DNA of 64,000 nucleotides from Whalleya microplaca (Eukaryota; Ascomycota; Sordariomycetes; Xylariales; Xylariaceae): assembly GCA_022497155.1 (NCBI GenBank), contig MU385719.1:248001-312000 (forward strand), in the 5' to 3' direction. The notes under the pieces were generated by a model, which was given only the letters and a program-made list of their open reading frames with translations, was not told the origin of the DNA and searched no databases. The translations under genes were made by a program, and so were the position numbers. This document shows, in pieces, positions 12,822 through 24,532 of the stretch. Within the stretch, counting starts at the first letter, position 1, and the number at the start of each line of letters is the position of its first letter.

Positions 12822-15800
12822 ATTGAACTTGAACAGGAGCTCGAGATGCGAATTTCTGACTTGGTCGCATACAAGAAGGCAAGAGTCTCATGAGATGTAT
12901 AAATACATATAAACACCACAGCTTGATATCAAAGGAACAACTCGGATATTAAGCAACCTGCTGGGCTGCCCTATTTAAAAGGAGTTACGCGGCCTCGTGT
13001 ATCCTGCACCCAGTTATACTAAAGTACACTGCCAAAAGATATAAAACCACTAAACCATCCGACCAGATAACAACGTGGGGGCCGGCAGAACGATATTCAG
13101 TTCAGTTTTCGGAAAAAATAAGGATAGGTGAGAGGTGACATGGCCTCAAGCTATGACCTGGCCTAGATGCATGCAGGCATGGCTCCCCCGTCGGAATGTT
13201 TTGAACTGAGGTATCACCAAATCGCAAAGATATTCCATAGATTCGGATATCTACCTTATCTGGTGATCCATCGAGGCTGAGTACCTGTGCCTCTGACATG
13301 CTTCCGTTACCTTTTTGGCTGCCTAGAAATCACCCTCACTTGATTAGCACAGCCGCACGATAACGTGCGTAATTCCACTTGTGGTTTCAGCTGAAGCGTC
13401 GAAGCTCTGAAGCTTGATGATCTATATACCATTTCAGGATACGACGCGAAAAGTTGCTAGGTACAGTATTTCCAAACGAAATGCCACAATGGAGAGTGAC
13501 AGCCCTTCGGCTGCCTTGAAGGCTCCCGGCTTCCTGGCTTGAAACGTTCGTTATGGTGTTGTCAGCACGGTCAAGAGAATTACTGGACGCTACGACCTCG
13601 AAATTTCCCCCTTTTTATTAATTCTCTGACATTGGCATCGTGAAAGGGTTTAAAGGATGCATGGCGGATGAGATGCTGACATAATGTCACCGCCTTCCAC
13701 TCATTGGGCGAAGTAGAAAGCGAGCCAGCCAATAGAAGTAATGACAGGCCAAAGACTCTCGTAAGGCAGAATAAAACTATGGTCTGTCATTAATACCAGG
13801 GATTCGGGATTGAGGCTGCCCGACGGACTTGCCATTGTGTAACCAAATCCGCCGTTAAACAGCTGCACAGCATATTGGACCATGTAGATAAGGAAGAGAT
13901 GAAGTCTTTGGGCAGGCTACTTGTAAGGTCTCTTGGCAAACTCCCCTTATCAATGAAAACACACTTGAATTCCAACAACCCGTCCACGTCGAGTGTATAC
14001 CCGCACGTTTGTGTATCGGCTCTTTTCAGTGTCCATCCCTTTTGAAACTCGCTGGACAGCTTTCACCCCGAATGCAACATATCATAGAAAAGGTTATGAT
14101 CAGTGTCATGTTGAGGCAGTTCAATCATGTGGTCTACGGAACTCAAAGCTCGCGACTCCTCAATTTCTAGGAAAACTATCTCAAGGTTACTCAAACTAAG
14201 CTGGAGCTAAGTCATCCTTCTCACCATCTACCCATTCCTCCCCCCAAAGCCTCAATCTTCTGTGCTAACGCTCAAGTCCCGAATTCAGGTATATAATTCG
14301 TCTTCAGCGATATCGTGTATCACTCTGAAACCAACTCGCATCCTGAACTCCAGGAATAACATCGCGAGGAAGGCTTTGCGATATCCCTGAGCGAGCGTAG
14401 GGAGTTAGTACGTTGTCAAGTTGAGTAACGATAGGCATGAAGATATGGAGGAGCTCTTATGTCGCGCGAAATACGGCCTCTCCTCTGTCTCTTGAGGGAC
14501 TCCGGCCGTTCTATGTGCGACAAACACACCTTCACGCACATAGGTGTGCCCCCCGGGCATTAACAAATTCATCGTTCATCGAGTTGTGCGATGCCAGTAT
14601 AGAGCTTAGACCAGGATTTTCCTAAGCTAAACCGCATCCCAAAAGAGGACTAGGATTCAAGCCAACAGGTTGATATCTTTTTCTGGGTTTCGTGGACAAG
14701 ATATAGGTCTATCACCTCTGCCACCTACTACATACTGTGACACATGATATAGGCTGGGTTTGGAGAAACTTAGTGTTCCATTGGCAAATAATGCTCAGAT
14801 CCCTAATATCTCTCCAAAGTATACTAGACCTGTCCCTAATGCTTCTATCTACGTTTGAGAGGGATCTATCGAAGTTGCTTTGCATTATCTCCGTTACACA
14901 TGGCTTAGGACACATGGCGGGATAATCAATCTGAACGTTATGAAGCTCTCCTCGGTAGATACTGGTACCAGGGAGCTCAGTAGATTGTAAGCTTCGTAGG
15001 CTCTCAGTTGCTCAGAGTATATGTTTTGTAGACGTCCGCTTCTGTGATATTCTGGCCTAACCCACCTATGGTCCCACGATTCCATATAATATATAGGCGC
15101 TATGCTAAGACTATAATTGAAACCGTAAGTCTGGTACCTCAGAAGGCTCCTAGAGTTACCCTATCTGATTAACTGCCGTCAAGCAGAACCCCCATAAGAT
15201 ACCAGGCGGAGTGAGATCAGAAAACGCATAGGCCAGTCTACATCTATTTTGACTCATGTTTGCCCTAGCCACAGGTACAGCGCCTCACATAGCTACGTCC
15301 AACTGCACTGAAAGGTCGGCGTATTCAAGATACCATTTGTTAGGCGAGGTTGTCGTGGAGCTGTGGCACTAGGTGCTGCTTTACGGCAGTTAATCAGATA
15401 CCATTCCGCCAACGCTCAAGGTCAGACTCGGTGTTCCTGTTGTCTTGCTTGTTTAGGTAGGCTTCGTCTCTAGCGGGCTGCTGCTGTGCCGGGGCTGCGT
15501 TGTGATACTAAATCAGTTTAGGTCTATCTAAAGTTAATATAGACGTAGTCAAAGATGATAAATTTACTGTTACAGAAGCTATCAAGCTTTTGAAAGATGA
15601 CACTAACGCCATGGACATGCTATATATATGTAGAGGTGGACCTTCGTCGTCAGTCGCAATACAAAGGCCATGTATATAGAAGCATCCCCACAGGCAACAT
15701 CTACCCGCACGTGTTGATAATTCTCCATCGCGGATGATTGTCTGGATTTACTTAGTATAACTGCATTGTAGTTCTTTCAGGCGAAAAGATTAGATTAGAC

Positions 15801-17723
15801 TCTAGACGCCTTCTGGAGCACAATCCACTACCACCGTACTGGCAGCAAGCAGAATACAACAATCGTCAGGCAAACAAGAGCATTTGCTCGACTCCGATAT
15901 CTTATCACAAAACATCATAAAGGATACACTATGGTTGGTCATGTTACTTTTAACCTGGAACTGTATACGTAGTGGTGTCCTGGACTCGATATGATGGCGG
16001 TGATGCAACTAGTGAGCAATGAGTTGTAATCGAAAATTTACTAACTGGAATACTTGATACTAGCAAACATAGTACAATCACAAGCATTGCATGAGAGACA
16101 TATTGGCTTTACTTGGGTGAGAAGGCACTGCCATGTTTAGTGTTTCTTTAATGATGGTGAACAAATCGGACTGTGAAACCATATATCCGTTTGCTGGTTT
16201 GTGATTCTAGAGAGAAAACTAGGTCACTAATTTTGATTGCCTTCCCATAGGCCACCCACAGATACAGGCATATATTCGAATGGGCCTGAATGATCTTCCA
16301 CTACTTCGATGATGTTGCTGATACACACATCCGATACACAGCTTCACAAATATATCTGAAGCACTGAATACTGCAATGTCGCTGACAAGGTCATGTGTAT
16401 TGTACTCAGGCAACTCTCACAATTGTAGACTATGCCTAGCAATATGATCATGTAATCAACTTTACTTGTGCCATTATAAGACTTCATACCATCCTATGTC
16501 ATGATTATGAAGGCAAGTTTGAAACTAGAGTAAGGATTGATGTGAACTGCAGTGTGGGCAGTAAGACCACCAGGCTATATTATTTCCTCTCTCATCTCAC
16601 TGTCGATAAGAGGGAATGAAGCTGGGTGTCATCTCAGCTAAAAAACCTTAGCTTTCACTTACAACATTTCTTGCTAAGAGAGGCAGCCATACAACAAGGA
16701 ACGCAGAATCCAAGGTTACATTTACACTATGGCTAGTTTAGTTGTTATAAGAGCTGATGGGTAAGTTGTTCATTTTAGATTATGAAAGGTACCCAAGTCG
16801 AACCTGGATGGAGTAAGATGATGGGAGACACCTCTGAGAATTCTGGCAGTTTATCTTGACCTTCAGACACTAAGAGATGGTTGGCCCCATATTAACATCT
16901 CTAAACGTACCTGTTGTTTTCACCATCGTTATTTTTGGACATGTGTAAACTGTCTGCACAAGCTGTCTCACTTGGAGATGAGTACTGCTAAATTAGAGAT
17001 ATATTTGGTAGGATGATGGTATCAAAGAGCTTGGTTGAGAGCAATCTATATACACATTACAGACAACAGGGTTGATTGAAGTATAAAATGCCCTCATACT
17101 ACCTGAGGGTCCATTCAGTTTATATCCGCAGCCAGCCTCTCTGAGCTCATGCATGTCTCAGAGCTTAACCAAAGTGATGGGTCACGGAAATGTAGGGCAG
17201 CATGTGGGTTGAAGGTTCACACGTACAGCCCCGGCAAGTGGGAGCTGCCATTTTCAAACTAGCTGTCAGGTAAGACGATGTGCGACACCTTGATGACTAC
17301 TAAGGTTCACAACCGTTGTATATTTAGCTGATATTTACTTCTGTATTACATGAATAGAATCTATCTCCTTAACGATCTAGTACATTGGAAAGCTGCAAAA
17401 GCCTGAATTTGCAGGTATATTACATATATTGAGAGGATGATAGGCTGGTAGAAGATGATGCGGAGTTGATGGGGTCTAGGCGGGTAGGGAGAGATCGGAG
17501 AAGAAGAAAGCACCGATGAATATCCGGGCATCGTCGCCAAGGTCGAATTATTTCACGATTTTTCCAGACGACTGGGGCCCCCCGCCAGACTTTTTCTGAC
17601 GAGTTCCGAAGTGCCAACGGCAACATTGTCATTCCAGTCAGTTCCTTCGTGACCAGGTAGTAGTTTGCAAGCAATCACATATACATACATCGTCATTGTC
17701 CTCAGTCACCGTACCTAACCGAT

Positions 17724-17773
17724 CTACGCGTACCTACGCGTACCTACACATACCTACACATATCTACACATAC
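17724..17773. repeat. 10-bp tandem repeat, CTACGCGTAC/CTACACATAC, about five copies
   Basis: Five head-to-tail decamers can be read; the first two carry ACGCGT and the others ACACAT. They lie about 900 bp upstream of the NTF2/RRM start codon. Confidence 0.8.
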
Positions 17774-18199
17774 ACTGTGTATACATATATTCAGTCTCTG
17801 TGTGTGGTTGTGTGGTCCACCATCCCCCGTCGGCCGTGCCCCCATCTGAAATAAGAGCGCGCATCGCGTCGAAAGACATTCACTTCGTGCCTACCTTCCC
17901 CGAACCGCTACCCAAATTCTCCAACTCCATCCACCCTCTCTCCAGTCCCATCCCGAAAAAAAAAATAACAATTCCCCACTTGCAATCAATACACACAGTA
18001 CCTGCAAGCCTGCAAACCTGTCATAAACCTGCGATACATTATACATCGCCTCCTACCTACCTACCTAAGGTACCTAACCTACCTGGGTTACATAACAAAT
18101 TACTTACCTATACAGTACTGACTGACTGTACCTAACCTTTTTTTACCTCCCTCGATTTATCCATCCCTCCTCCATATTCGCCCGCACCCACCATCCACA

Positions 18200-18230
18200 C
18201 CCACACTCACACTCACACTCACACTCACAT
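18200..18230. repeat. CACACT hexanucleotide run in the leader of the NTF2/RRM gene
   Basis: About five perfect CACACT/ACTCAC repeats sit in a pyrimidine-rich leader, roughly 450 bp before the start codon. Confidence 0.8.
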
Positions 18231-18679
18231 TCGCAATTTTCCTCACGCTAATTTCTTCTCCCTTCCGCAACTTACTACGACGAACGGCTTCTCTTCGCCT
18301 CCACCACGACCGCCTACATCTGGGTTTCCTTTTCTTTTCATCTTCCATTTGATCTTAGCGTTTCCTGCATTGTTTCCTCGTGAGACGCAGCGCTGGTCTG
18401 TCTTCTTTGGTCTTTGGGTTGTTTTCCCCCTCACGCCACGAACCACACTCACCACACACAAGCCCGTAGGTACCTGGTCTACAACAACCGAGCTTGGCTC
18501 CGTCAGCGCCCATAAATCTAGCAGCCTACTTATATACCCTCCAGCTCTGAAGTCCCCAAGTCGTCTGTATTCGACTCTGCCCGTTGATCTCGTCGAGAGA
18601 TTCCTTCCATTCCACCCGGCGCACAACTCTGTCTGTCCCGACTACCCCCGACCACCACCGACCACCACCCGGCGCAACC

Positions 18680-20462
18680 ATGGCCACAAACGGTAATATT
18701 AATCACTCCGACCAGTTCGTCTCGGTCTCTACGACGAGCTCATCCGCGACCACCATGCCTCCTAACGACCAGACAAGCAACACCAGTTCTAACAACAACA
18801 ACAACAACAACAACAACCTTGGTAAGGATGAGGTGGCCTGGTTTTTCGTTGAGCAATATTATACGACCTTAGGCAAGAACCCGGAGAAGCTTCACGTAGG
18901 TCCCAATCGTATGTTATGCTTATACATGAGGATGAAGTTGTTAATAAGCCCGCTAGTTATTTTACGGAAAGCGCTCCCAGTTCGTCTACGGACTTGAAGC
19001 AGAGGTTGCCAATGTCTCGGTCGGCAGACAGGTATGTTCCTCGGCTAATATTACTGGAACAACACTGACAACCCGGCTTAGACAATCCAGGAGCGCATTA
19101 AGTCGCTTGACTTCCAAGACTGCAAGGTCCGAGTTTCCAATGTCGACTCCCAGGCGTCTTACGATAATATTGTTATTCAAGTGATTGGCGAGATCTCCAA
19201 CAAGGCCGGCGACCCCAAGAAGTTTGTCCAGACTTTCGTTCTCGCCCAACAGCCCTCTGGATACTTCGTCCTCAACGATATCCTTCGGTACATTGACGAG
19301 GAGGGCGACGAGGAACCCACGGAGACTGCTCAGGATGAACAAGTAGAGCCTCCAGTTCAGTCTGTTCCGGTGACTAAGGAGGAACCTGAAGCGGCCCCGA
19401 CGGAATCCACTGAGGAGAAGCCTGTTTCGTTCGACGCTGGTGTCATTGACCAGAAGCTTGAGGAGGTCACTAAAGACCCTGCCCCAACCAATGGCGAGCC
19501 GGCAGCTGAGCCCGCCGTTGAAGAGACGGCGGCAGCGCCAGAAGCCCCCAAGAAGGCGGAAGATGTGGCAGCTCCCGACCCCGACACAGCTGCCAAGGAG
19601 CTAGCCGAGGCAGCTGCTAAAGAGCCTGAGAAGCCCGTGGACCCCAGCCCGACACCTGTGGCGGCTCGTCCACCACCCCCTGCCGCAGCACCAGCCCCGG
19701 CTCAACCGCCCAAGCCTATGACTTGGGCTAGCCGAGCTGCCGCCGCCGCAGGTCCTCGCCCTGTGCTGCCTCTCGCAGCCAAAGCAGCCTCCCCGCAAGC
19801 CGCTACGCAAGCTCGTCCCGCCGGTTCCGCTCAACCCGCCACTGCCCAGACGCCAACCACAGCTCAGGGCTCTGAGGCTGGAGCCCCTACAGCTCCCGCT
19901 AAGGAAGCACCTACGGAATGGCAGACGGCAGGCAGCGAATCGAAGCGGCAAAACCGGCCTCAGTCAATCTCCGGTCCTCAAGGAGAGAAGGATGGTACCA
20001 TGGGATACGTCAAATATGTTACCGAAAAGGTGAAGCACGATGATCTCAAGGCTGCCCTGGCGCAGCACGGCGAGCTGGTGTACTTCGACATCAATCGCCA
20101 GAAGGTTAGCTCTACGCTCCTGATTTGATAGTGACAAAATAGTCTAACTGATATCGCAGAACTGTGCCTTCGTCGAGTTTGCGTCCACGACAGGGTACCA
20201 AGCCGCCGTAGCAGCAAACCCCCACACAGTGAACGGAGAGAGCATCGTGGTTGAACCTCGACGGCCTAAAGCTGGTGCTTATGGCGGCAGCAACTACACC
20301 ACGGGACGAAGCAACGTGCAGGGTCGTGGAGGACGAGGAGGATTTGATGGTACTCGGTCTGGAAGCCAGGGGGGTAGGGGTGGCTTCGGAGGTCAGAACC
20401 GTGCTAGAGGTGGTGGCGTGCCACGAGGCCGAGGTGCTTCTCAGGCCGCCACTAATGCGTGA
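18680..20462 (+). CDS. NTF2-domain and RRM protein, G3BP/Nxt3/Bre5 type (ubiquitin protease cofactor, RNA-binding)
   Basis: Four exons (18680-18895, 18957-19031, 19082-20104, 20160-20462) give 538 residues. Residues 1-50 are polar and include nine consecutive Asn. Residues ~53-172 form an NTF2-like domain (VAWFFVEQYYTTLGKNPEKL, FYGKRSQFVYG, QTFVLAQQPSGYFVLNDIL). A Pro/Ala/Glu-rich linker follows. An RRM spans about 404-475 (GYVKYVTEKVKHDDLKAAL with the RNP1-like CAFVEFAS), and an RGG-rich tail (GRGGRGGF) ends the protein. This order is that of G3BP, fission yeast Nxt3 and budding yeast Bre5, which act with the Ubp3/USP10 deubiquitinase in ribophagy, stress granules and vesicle traffic. The long pyrimidine-rich leader with several upstream ATGs suggests translational control, which is inference. 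Confidence 0.9.
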
Positions 20463-22544
20463 ATGCTTCTCTGACGGTGAAGGCTTATTTGGGTGGGGGA
20501 GAAGAGGGGGGCGGAGGGAGTTTATGAAGTCGAGCGGGTGGGTGGGGTGCATGGGCCATTGGGCTCGGAGACCTTTGAGGACACGGAAGTTCTTTCACAG
20601 ACAGTTCCCCTCAGAAAAGGTTTGATGCGGGTTTTTGGAGTTAGGCAATGGGTGCTTCATGGATTGAACCTGGGCCTTGTTCAGCAGCCTGCCTCTCACG
20701 GGGAGAGGGGGGGTGGCATCTCGAGGGGCTGGGGGGTTCTTTTTTTTTTATTAATCTGAGAGAGCTGAGCATATATCATTGCAACGAATCATCATTAGCT
20801 AATGCGATACCTTCTGGCTGGGAGGAAAAAACACTTTGTACATTGATGGATGGCTGGATGGAAAAGAAACGTTGATTCACTCAATCTGCATGGGGAGGAG
20901 TGAAAAACGGACGACACACACACACACATTTTTGGGAAATTCATGAACCAGACTTTGTACAGTTGTTAAAAATACGGGGGTTCCAAGGGTGTTTGTTGTT
21001 GGTGACGATATAACATCTTTACCTGTGTATTAGTGTAATGCTATCAGACGAACTTGATGATGGTTTCAAACAGAAGTTTTGCTCCTTGAACTGTTGTTTG
21101 TATACTGTAACGAGGCTGTATGATGAGCTGCATAATGTGTGCTAGACGCTGTTGAGGGTTGGTGACACAAATAGGGGCAGGTGCTGGATCGAGAGTTAGG
21201 GGCTTTTGATAGGTTTTGCGATAGAGACCTTGTTCAGCCTTGCTTGTCTTTGCATGGAGCAAGAGGCTTGATGTCGACTAGGGCCAGGTGTGCGATAGAC
21301 CAGCCTTGCTATGAATACCTGTTTCTGTTTATGCTGATGGTGCCGAAGAGGATATATATATATATATATGACCCTGAGATGTCATCTCAAGGTGAAAAGT
21401 TTGACGACGCAAGCTGTATCTTAGTTGACTTCCTCCGAAGCCCCGCAAGGATCTTTCTCGTCTATCTCGCACCTTGATCCTGCTCCAGGTGTGATTGATG
21501 GATTAAAAAATACATAATGACCGGCTTATACCGCAGGATCTCAGATCTAGGAAGCGAGCCACTGAGACGCTGCCGTTGGGCTCGTGTACCTTTACTACTG
21601 CGAGTAAGCTCGATTAGCTCGTAATTTTTTTTGCATCATCTATTGTTATGCGCCTGCTGCCTGCTGTATCTCAGCATCTCATATGTAGGTTCCCGAAATC
21701 TGCTTAGGTACGTTTTCTGTAGGTCCCCCTGCGCTTAGCTATGCCTTAGGCGCGTGACTCCGTATTGCTGTAGCTGCTTGTATGGATATTACCTGGGGTA
21801 TGAGGCTCGCTCGCCTTGTTTAGGTAATATATAGGTAGTTGTTTCGTACTAGCTTAATAGTAAGCATAATCACCAGGCTGGAGCTTATATGTTAAAGGTA
21901 GAGTTTGTGCATGTTATTCGAACCTAAGAGTGCAGGACTCGAAGCCGGTTACTGGGTAATCTCTAGGTATATATAGCTGCAGGCTGCCGCCTGCGTGCCG
22001 AGAGCGTGAGATGTGTGTTACCAGTCCTTCGTTAAGATCTGAAAATGTCAGGATCTGAATCTACGATATGAAAAATTGTGATAAGATATCTCGGAAGGGT
22101 TGCATTTGCGATGTAACAATATGTATGACGTTTCATAGAATCGGGTGTATCTTATGCATGTACGATGAGATCGCACTGCGATGTCAGCGACGAGGCTAGG
22201 AGTTGGGGTTCTGTGTACCTGTGTCTGACTTAAACAGTGCTGTCTCTAGGACTTTTTATTTGTTTATTCGAGACCGAAGCTTGAAGATATTGAAGGTAAA
22301 GCAGCTATATTCACAATAGCCTTGGCCTTAGTGGCTAAGACTTGCCATATGGAAGCTATAGAGGATTTCACTCAAAATGAAGTATAGTCCCAGAATTTTG
22401 CCTACCATTCTGAATGATTTCAGTATCCTATACACCGGAACGCCAACCTTATGGTAGACCTTCATCCTTAGACAGGTCCCAATGATCCCTTCGTAACTCA
22501 TAGCTGATGGCCATACACTCCTCTCTGCCTTTGACTAGGACATA
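20463..22544. other. Intergenic, 3' flanks of two convergent genes
   Basis: No gene is seen. It includes a G-rich 3' flank of the NTF2/RRM gene, a short CA run near 20920 and an AT dinucleotide run at 21352-21369. Confidence 0.6.
21352..21369. repeat. AT dinucleotide microsatellite
   Basis: Nine uninterrupted AT units. Confidence 0.9.
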
Positions 22545-23822
22545 TCATGAGCTGGCCATCTCGGCTTCCACTGTCCTTGTCTCCTTGACCAGATCGTCGA
22601 CAACGTCATCCATCATACCGTTCGCGCCGTCGATGTCCTCGAAGACTTTTTCTAGGAGGCCCATCAAGGTTTCTATTTCAGCGCGCTGTCTCTGGATATC
22701 CTCAAAGAGTTTCGCGTTGTGTGCTTGTACCGTCTGTAGCTTGGCGTTGAGTTGCGATTGTTGCTGAGCCAGATGCGGTGCTAGATGTGCTGCTAGGACT
22801 TGGTCCGCTGGTAGCATGTGCGGTCTGGGCAGGTTAGTACAGTTGCGTTCAACATACTTTGGAAAACAACTTGAAAAAAAGGCGCAACTCATAGACTTAT
22901 AGAGAAAAGACAAACAAAAATGATTTCAATAAGAGCAATAAAAAAAGAAGTAGAAAAAGAGAGGAGGAAAAAGGCAAAAAACATACAACACCGGGGATTC
23001 GCTGGTCGTCACCGACCCAACTACTAATCCGGCGGTACACAGCTTATCTAGGGCAGAGCGGACGGGATGCCGAGTTTTCTGTGTCCTATGGTCGTATGTG
23101 CTAATCCGGTGCACAATTGCGATTTATAAACCAGACCCGGTGCAGTGCACGCTACTTACACACGCAACAACCAAACCAATGGTACTGCGCCAAAACGTGA
23201 GAAATATGGAATCCACTTACGGAACAGGTGCCTCTCTCCCAGCAGCGCTCGCCTCGACCCTCCTGCGCTCGGCCTCGCTGACCAGGCTCTCAAGCTCGTT
23301 AAGCTTAGCGACAACGTTGCGGGCTTGCAGGATGGAATCGAATTCTTTCTGTAAAATTAATTAGAGCGCATCAGCCATTTGAATCACCCTTCACGCATTC
23401 CCAAAGTGGGAGGATGATGCGCGTGTCGCTTATGCATGCATGCATCGCTGACAGACACTCCAACCCAACTCCCACACACAACATAACAAAAGCCCACCGA
23501 ACCACTCCCGTTCGATCCAGCCAGCGAAAAAAAAAAAAAAAAGAGAGTCAGAAAAACGCACCTTACACAGCGCCCCAAGCCGATCAACCATCTGCTTCTG
23601 CACGGCCTTCAGCATGTTCGGCGCCTGGACGGCGATGGTCGGGAAGCACGCGGCGAAGTTGTCGTAGCTGATCTTGCCCAGCGTGTGCGACAGGCTCGAG
23701 TTCAGCACGTCCTGGAACCGCGACGCGCGCGGGCCCGGCGTCAGCGGCGTGTGGCGCGCCGGCAGCGGCGGCGACGCCGGTGCTGGCGGGTTCGAAGATG
23801 CGTCTTCTGCTGTGGGCGCCAT
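22545..23822 (-). CDS. NNF1: Kinetochore MIND/Mis12 complex subunit Nnf1
   Basis: Three exons on the minus strand (23562-23822, 23221-23348, 22545-22824) give 222 residues in frame, the normal size of the family. The N-terminus is Pro/Ala-rich. The Nnf1 core follows: RFQDVLNSSLSHTLGKISYD, FAACFPTIA and MLKAVQKQMVDRL, then a coiled-coil exon (KEFDSILQARNVVAKLNELE). The last exon carries LPADQVLAAHLAPHLAQQQS and a C-terminal coiled coil ending in EAEMASS. Nnf1 pairs with Mtw1 in the Mis12 complex, which links centromeric chromatin to the Ndc80 complex. Intron 2 (22825-23220) is 396 nt, far longer than its neighbours, because it contains a complete 5S rRNA gene in the same orientation. Confidence 0.88.
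22975..22981 (-). terminator. Pol III terminator of the 5S gene (T run)
   Basis: TTTTTT on the transcribed strand begins at the 3' end of the 5S gene, the standard RNA polymerase III stop signal. Confidence 0.8.
22981..23099 (-). rRNA. 5S ribosomal RNA gene, nested in NNF1 intron 2
   Basis: The 119-nt minus-strand sequence begins ACATACGACCATAGG, continues with CATCCCGTCCGCTC and TTAGTAGTTGGGTCGGTGAC, and ends GTTGTATGT, the landmarks of fungal 5S rRNA. The two ends pair (ACATAC with GTATGT). An internal helix is kept by matching changes (GGACACAG with CTGTGTACC). The internal control region GATTAGTAGTTGGGTCGGTG is intact. A run of six T follows at once on the coding strand, a pol III terminator. 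Filamentous ascomycetes typically carry dispersed 5S genes, and this copy appears intact and functional. The exact 3' end could differ by one or two bases. Confidence 0.93.
23123..23130 (-). promoter_or_regulatory. TATA-like element upstream of the 5S gene
   Basis: TTTATAAA lies 24-31 nt upstream of the 5S start. A TATA-type element at about -30 is known to support 5S transcription in Neurospora and fission yeast; its function here is inferred from position. Confidence 0.55.
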
Positions 23823-24532
23823 GTTGCGCAGCTGTTGGTTGTTGCTTCGTCGATTGCGGTTGATTGTTGTAGTAGTAGTAGTAGTAGGGTCCTGCGGTAC
23901 TCGAGGTAGGTGGCGGTATATGTCGTAGTGGAGTGAGTATATTTCGGTTTCTGCTGGGACGGACGTTGGATTATGTACAAAACGGCGACGGGGATGTGTG
24001 TGATAGGTATGTATGGTGGGATGAGTGCAGGCGCGTTCAAATATCCGAACCGCGATTTCGGGTTGCGCAGGCTTATCGATATGTCGCGGTCACACGTGGG
24101 CGGGACCGGATCTTACAACCTTAAGGTACCAAGTACCTAGGTACGCACTAGTGCCAGGGGGTCCTGGAATGGTTCAACCCCTGAATTCCTCGAGAAGTTA
24201 ATTTCCAACGTCACGTCTACATTCCAACAGACCATATTAAAAAATCATTATTTCTTCGTCAGTCAATGACTCGTACATATTAACCTCTTCGTAACGTCTA
24301 GTACAATACACAAAACCGAAAACATTTGGTTGGATGTCGTCCATATGCCTCGAACCATTGGTCCTGATCCATCCATCCCAATCATGTCTAAATGCTCATC
24401 ATAAGTCCCAGCCTCAAGTTCGCCGAACGATGCCTTTCATTATATGCCACGGGGGAGTCGTATCAGCAATTTATGAGATGCCCAAACACCAAACCATGAG
24501 GTCCCGAAAGATCATGTGCAACCGTTGAAATA
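23823..24532. other. Promoter of NNF1 and 3' flank of the cytochrome b561-like gene
   Basis: No gene is seen. The GTACCTAGGTAC palindrome occurs at 24133-24144, and a GTA trinucleotide run lies near 23872-23888. Confidence 0.6.

Larger units (their letters stand above)
12822..18679. other. Long gene-poor region ending in the leader of the NTF2/RRM gene
   Basis: No complete gene is recognised. A minus-strand frame at 13701-13883 ends in hydrophobic, protein-like sequence (SLWPVITSIGWLAFYF) and may be the tail of a decayed membrane protein. From 14 to 17.4 kb there are only short frames in AT-rich DNA. From about 17.7 kb the sequence becomes C/T- and C/A-rich with tandem repeats, consistent with the promoter and long 5' leader of the gene starting at 18680. 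Confidence 0.5.

Noticed and set aside
18581..18660. Upstream reading frames in the leader of the NTF2/RRM gene as separate genes
   Set aside because: They overlap a C/T-rich 5' leader and have biased, non-protein-like composition.
19357..19951. Long minus-strand frames opposite the NTF2/RRM gene
   Set aside because: They are antisense shadows of a Pro/Ala-rich coding exon with strong third-base GC bias.
21905..21950. tRNA-like TTCGAACC segment
   Set aside because: No symmetric T-arm, A box or acceptor stem could be found around it.
22985..23114. Possible extra NNF1 exon reading LDKLCTAGLVVGSVTTSE
   Set aside because: This DNA is the 5S rRNA gene; splicing straight from 23221 to 22824 keeps the conserved Nnf1 sequence in frame.
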